Below are positions 58,990-64,000 of a stretch of DNA of 64,000 nucleotides, piece by piece. Origin of the DNA: Monodelphis domestica (taxonomy: Eukaryota; Chordata; Mammalia; Didelphimorphia; Didelphidae). The position numbers and the translations under genes were made by a program. The notes beneath the pieces are model-generated. The model saw nothing but the letters and a program-made list of their open reading frames with translations, was not told the DNA's origin and did no database searches. The first letter of the stretch is position 1. Every line of letters starts with the position of its first letter. The stretch covers positions 33,431,351-33,495,350 of the forward strand of contig NC_077230.1 in the NCBI RefSeq assembly GCF_027887165.1, given 5' to 3'.

Positions 58990-60820
58990 AGTCATTGCTA
59001 TCAAGGCCTATTCTTTTATTCCCTATTCAGTTCACCCAACTTTATTAAATCAAAAAGGGAATAATTGGTAAATATACCTTCATGTTATGGTTAGGTATAC
59101 AACTATTTCCTGAAGCATTTTTTTCATGACTGGGTATAAGCAAAAGAACATTGTATCTGTCACCTGATGGTTTCAGTGATAGACTGAAGGTTTTCCCCCC
59201 AGGATCCAAAACAGCATTAATATTGATTTTGCAAAATTCTCATAGCTTCCTTTCCCTTTCTTAAATTTCAAACATTGCTGCCTTAATAGGTTTATTATGC
59301 AAATATTTACGTTTTCAATTTAAGGGCAAAGAAATTTATTCTATTTTTACATCATGGAGAATTTTGTGACACTCCATTAAGAAACTGAAATTAGTGAGTA
59401 GTATCATAAAACCAAGACTTGGAAGTACTAGTTCATTAATTAATACTTAATTAATTAACTCTTCTAAACCTGCTTTTTTTAAAAAACCATTTCTCACTCA
59501 GAGTGATTCTGGTGACCCCCATAATTCTTTCTCTACACTGACTAACATTTGCAATCCCAAAGTGCGTCTCATCAGTAGAAGTTAAAAATCTAGTAAAAAC
59601 TAGATTTTTAAATGTCTTAATATTTAGAACACTAGAACTGTCCTTAGGCACCATGGCCTTAAAGGTTGGGAGTATGTCTAATAGGTAGAAACTAAACCAC
59701 GTAGAGCTTTCCTGTCTTCCACTTCCCTCTCCTTTTAGGAATCACTGCAGAGATTCCCCTACCCTCTACCCTATCTGAATTTACAGGGAAGAGGAAAGGG
59801 AACTTCTTTACACTTTCAAGAAACAGGAACCTGGGGGCTTCTTAATGGTTGACCTTTGGACTGTGCACTTGTCACTGTTGAGGATAGAATTGTTGAATTT
59901 TTTCTTCTGTTCTGGGCCATAAGTGTGAATCTCTGTCACATTTATCCTTGGAGACCTCTGATGTATTTAGGCACAGAGCTGATGGTACTGCAGAGTTATT
60001 TACGAGTGTGTGGGATGGGGATCATGAAAAATGGGAATCCCACTCACACTAAAAATGCAACTCAGTGTCAGGAAACAAAAGTAGGAGACAACAGCTTATT
60101 ATTGTTCATGAAAGAGGATAACCCCAGCTTAGGATGCTTAAGGGATGCCAATTAGTCAAGCAAAGATCTCCAGGATGTGTGTGTGTGTGTGTGTGTGTGT
60201 GTTATATTTATATAATCACAACTACCTAATCATAAATCCTCTCTCCGACTTCTTTTCCTTTCAAATCCTGCCAGATTTTGTCTATCAGAATTATAACTTC
60301 TAGGCTAGGTTTGAGAAACTAGGAGATAAGTTCAAAGAGAAAACAAAATATAAATATTATACATATGCAAGGGAACATCCTTTGACATCTTTTGGCATCC
60401 TTAAGAAATAAGAAAGTTACTGAGTTGTAACTACCCTTAAATGGGGAATAATTGGTTCCTATTGTATTAATTACTTCCTGGAGTCTACCTCTGGACTGAA
60501 GCAGACAGGGCAAATGTTTTATTTAGGAAAAGGTACATTTTTATTCTATGTGGGGAATATTCACTATGACTGGGTCTTTGAAAATATTTGGGTGTAAGCC
60601 TGAAAACTAAAGATGCTTTTATCTGAGAAAGACACTTTCTGGCATCCCATTCAATCCTTCCTTTTCCTTTTTACTAGTTATGTGCTTTCTCATTCCGTTG
60701 CTGAAGGATTGATTCAGCTACCAAATCAAATTTGTCCTCATTTATCCCTTCTAAATCTAGGGCTTTCTGTTTTCTCAGAATCCTATTCTCAGAACTATTC
60801 TTCAGGTTAAGGAGGGTCTA
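58990..60820. other. unassigned DNA
   Basis: No gene is seen. A (GT)n run lies at 60176-60202. Part of the right end could be 3' sequence of the ERV that follows, but no LTR was recognised. Confidence 0.35.
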
Positions 60821-60825
60821 GAGGA

Positions 60826-61587
60826 TACTATGAACACATTTTCTACAGTTCTCTGAATAAGAATCATAAGACAAGGAATTAAATAGGGAAGTATTAGAAT
60901 AATGGCCAGAATTTCAAATATCATAGGTACAAATTTCATCCAGTGGCTTGAGAAAAGTGAATCTACCAACTGGCCCAGGAAGTAGTATCTACTTCTGAGT
61001 TTTTATTTAATTCTTTTGAAAGGGCAGTTAGTCCTTGGAGAGTTTTGGTTAGTAACCCATCTGATGCAGTGTTATTAGGGATATAAGTGCAACAGCTTCC
61101 ACCTAACATGAACTAAACTCTGGTCTCTTTAGCTAACATCATTTCCAAAATTAATCTATTTTCCCATGTCATTCAACTGGTTGCATCCAAATGTTGGGAC
61201 AAACCTCTGACTGCATCCTGAGTGTAATTTATAAACCTCTGTTGGTTATAATAGATGTAATTGATCCAATCCACATTCTTGCTTATTGTAACCCAAAAGA
61301 GAGATTTGAATCCAGCTGCTATCTAACTTCTAGCTTTGAACTCATCTGGGTCTCCTCTAGGCACTCCCATTACATCTAAATAGACTGATTAAAGGAACTT
61401 TAAGGAGAAACTAAAGTATTTCTCTTTTTCCTTGTCTAATTTGAATGAGTGGGGTGGTTCAAATACACCATCATAAATGGGATTGCCAACTTTACTAAGG
61501 CACAGGTCCCTGACCAGTTAATCACAACTTCTTCATTGTGGTTCTGCCACATGACCACAAGAGATCTGCCTGAGGAATGCTTAGATT
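60826..61587 (-). pseudogene. ERV envelope transmembrane subunit remnant
   Basis: The minus strand reads as a retroviral transmembrane subunit, with the disulfide-loop block CCTYIPNNTASDG near 61090 and then a hydrophobic membrane span followed by a short tail (LIPCLMILIQRTVEN) near 60860. The CX6CC-type loop fits gamma-like envelopes. It is a broken fossil. Confidence 0.75.
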
Positions 61588-62450
61588 TGTGAAATGTAAG
61601 GGTTAAATTTAATGGTTGGTCTTAAATTATATGAAATAATGTGGTCACCGAAATTTTTATATCTCAAGTCAGAAGTTTATTTACCAAAATAGAGAGGAAA
61701 TAAAATAGAGAAATGTGAAAGAAGTTGGAGAAAATACCTATGCTAGTCCTCAGTCAGGAAGGCCAGTCATGAGTAACGATGCTGCCTCCTCCAAGATGGA
61801 TGCTAGTCTCTTAGGAAACTAGGAAGGGAGTCTGCCTTTTCACTCACTCAACAAAGTAGTCCAGGAGTCAGAGTCTAAGTTGAAGTCATGATCCAAAACT
61901 CAACTTTACAAGATTGCCCCAGCAGAAGGATTTCATGGCTTTTATGGTGGTTTCCTGTCCCTGCCCCTTTTCACAGGGGCCAATCACAGTTTCCAAAGTG
62001 TCCAGCACTGCCCAGGGGCAGCATCTGTGGGATTGACTTCTCACCTCTAAAGGTGTTAACTCTCCTAGGATTCACATGTTTCTGAGTGTGTGAACTCTTA
62101 AAAGAATTAAAAAGTTTCTGGCTGTTTGAGTTAGAAAAAAAGGGTGGATGGAGTTCTCTAAGTATCTTACAGGCTTGTCACCTAGTATTAAGTAGGGTGT
62201 AAATTCACTAAGTGGTTTTCAGAGCTTCTCCACCTAGTTCAAGCTTGTGTTGATTCAATCAAAAGGTAGACAAAGGAGATTAATCCTGTCTTCACAGTCT
62301 AATAAGGCACTTAAGTTAGTGTTAACCAAAGTTTTAACTCAAACTAGGCAAAGGATTTCCTTTTCACAAGTGTAAACTCAGAATAGAGAAAGAGAACCAA
62401 GAATTTCCTTTCAAAATTCAGGTCTGGCAGTCACATCCCAAATTTGGGCA
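61588..62450 (-). mobile_element. LTR-like insertion (copy D) within ERV envelope
   Basis: It separates the transmembrane part from the upstream envelope and pol. On the minus strand a CCAAT-type box (GATTGGCCC near 61980) lies about 40 bp before a TATA-type CCATAAAAG (near 61940), which is promoter-like spacing. The left edge is probably TGTGAAATG at 61588. The right edge is uncertain (62170-62500) and no target duplication was found. It does not obviously match copies A-C. Confidence 0.5.
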
Positions 62451-63690
62451 CATACTAATTGTGGAGTGGAGTCTTCTAGAACCCTCCTTTAGCCAGAGGT
62501 ATCCCTTTTGAGCCACTTGTCTTAGTGGGTAGGTACAAGGTCATCTGTGTACTGCAATTCTTTGGGTTCAGCTCTCAAAAGAGAATAATCCTACATTCGA
62601 ATTCAGTTTTATATTCATCCATCTCCAAAGAGGATGGGGACAACATGCTCTTGACCACCCACTTGAGCAGGCTTAGTAGTTAGTCTTTCCCAAACTATAG
62701 ACAGTGTACTTTACCTACTCCCACCAGGCATTAGTCTCTTGATATCCTGTCTCTATCTCAGTGACTCTTAGATTCTTAGTCATTGCTCCATTAGGCTCTG
62801 ACTGGAGAATTCCTAGAGGAGTTGGTTGGAGTAAATTAGAACTCAAAGATGCTGACTGTGTTGCCTCACCTGACCAATCTTCTCTCTTAACTGGGACAAC
62901 CATAAACTTTCCCAGGAGGTCCTGACCTGTCAGTTCTATTCCAAATCCATACCACCCTGCCTACTTTTCTTTAAAGTTCTTAAAAGACAGAAAAAGAAGC
63001 TCATTAGCATTGTTAATGGGATGATAAACTGTAAAAGCATCCTTCCACTCCCAATGTGATGGGGTAGCAGTCTATCCCTTGTATTCCGTAATCCACCACA
63101 CTCCTAACCATTATGTGCATGGATACCCTTCCTGCCCAAGAGAGGGACAAAATACTTCTTGTGGTGTCATAGGGGAGCCCAGTTGGTCAGACTCTTACAA
63201 GATGGCTCCTCTAAAAAGTGAGCATAAGTCTTTTTACTGTTTGATACTCTACCTTAATACAGTTTGATTATTTTGCCTACCCTCTCCAATCCTTTCCAGG
63301 ATTCATCTTTATATATGATATCACCAATTATTTCACCTATAGGTATCACTATATTCAAAATTATAATGATCCCTCCCAATGTTAACCTCAGTTCCTTTCC
63401 CACCTTGAGACCCAAACTAAATGGGAACAGTTCAGGCACAAATTAAAATGTAGAGACCTTCAGCAAAAGATCCCTGCTGCTATCAACAATACTACTCAGT
63501 ATGGGAGTAAGTTTTGGGGGTGATTTCTCCCAAGTGGTTGAGCATCAGTCACAGAGCCAAATACTTGAAAAGGATGCCCTTTCAGGGAATGGTAACTGTT
63601 TCTCCTCCTTACCAATTCCTAATCCACAGCAAGATCCCAAAGTCAGAAATAACAAAAGTTCTCAAAACTCCTGGACTAGCAATCTTCCAA
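62451..63690 (-). pseudogene. ERV envelope surface-subunit region remnant
   Basis: It lies between the integrase end and the transmembrane subunit, where the surface subunit belongs. Short readable pieces lie at 62715-62903 and 63254-63439, without a diagnostic motif. The assignment rests mainly on position. It is a broken fossil. Confidence 0.4.
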
Positions 63691-63699
63691 AACAATAGT

Positions 63700-64000
63700 T
63701 CAGGTTTCTGGACTGGCATAAGACTTCTTTACAATTACTCTCTGTGGTTGATCAACAACAGTCTCAGTAGTCCAAGTGCCAGGTGGCTCTTCTGGTCCTT
63801 TTACCTGAGTATAGTGAGTCCAACCTCTTTCAGCAGTCCTTACTGCTGTGTCAATTCTTAGCAGAATCTGAAATGGCTCCTCCCAGACTGGAGTCAGTCT
63901 ATCATCTTTCAAAGTACAAATCAAGAGCCAATCCTCTGGCTGGAACTTGTGCACTAGGAAACCTAAAGGTAGGGTTTGAGCAAACAATGCCCTATTCTGT
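63700..64000 (-). pseudogene. ERV integrase C-terminal remnant
   Basis: The minus strand carries the gamma-like integrase C-terminal domain: FQPEDWLLICTLKDDRLTP, then VWEEPFQILL, then GWTHYTQVKGPEEPPG. It continues beyond the right edge of the window. Confidence 0.85.

Larger units (their letters stand above)
60826..64000 (-). mobile_element. second gamma-like ERV, fossil, running off the right edge
   Basis: A minus-strand provirus fragment containing the end of pol and the envelope region. An LTR-like segment (about 61588-62450) lies inside the envelope. It is broken several times. Its own 3' LTR was not recognised to the left. The pol end resembles but is not identical to that of the 4.9-17.2 kb ERV. 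Confidence 0.75.

Overview
The window is a stretch of mammalian, almost certainly marsupial, nuclear DNA. The organism call rests on repeat families: young L1 LINEs of the type abundant in opossum genomes, many copies of a tRNA-derived CORE-SINE (MIR/Mar1-like), older L2 and MIR copies, and gamma-like endogenous retroviruses (ERVs). The closest match from memory is a Monodelphis-like opossum. I cannot confirm the species without a search. There is no sign of bacterial genes, operons, CRISPR arrays, rRNA or tRNA genes.

Layout. 1-4.36 kb: an L1 entering from the left edge. 4.9-17.2 kb: an old minus-strand class I (gamma-like) ERV with both LTRs. Its pol region is split by an L1, which is itself split by a solo LTR; a second solo LTR sits upstream of the protease region. 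17.6-22.6 kb: a decayed tandem array with units of about 57-61 bp, interrupted by a young 5'-truncated L1 with a perfect 16-bp target-site duplication (TSD) and by an older L1. 22.6-31.5 kb: old L1, L2, MIR and a tandem SINE pair in otherwise featureless DNA. 31.5-38.0 kb: a full-length minus-strand L1 with TSD, 5'UTR, ORF1 and a nearly open ORF2. 38.1-44.5 kb: older L1 fragments and SINEs. 44.5-46.0 kb: repeat-free DNA.

47.1-50.44 kb holds the only convincing host gene, on the minus strand. A 2.26-kb open exon starts at a good splice acceptor rather than at an ATG. About 1 kb upstream lies a small exon with a strong-context ATG and a matching donor in the same phase. The predicted protein has 767 residues, belongs to no family I recognise, is rich in His, Lys, Ser and Pro, and carries four tandem repeats of 58-60 residues. 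A decayed tandem copy lies at about 56.9-58.5 kb on the same strand.

50.5-56.9 kb: SINEs, an unidentified old repeat, and an L1 split by an LTR that is itself split by another LTR, each with recognisable 4-bp duplications. 60.8-64.0 kb: a second minus-strand gamma-like ERV (integrase end and envelope) running off the right edge and interrupted by an LTR.

The host gene with its internal repeats and decayed neighbour, and the unexplained tandem array, are the two most promising signals. Everything else is layered transposon history.
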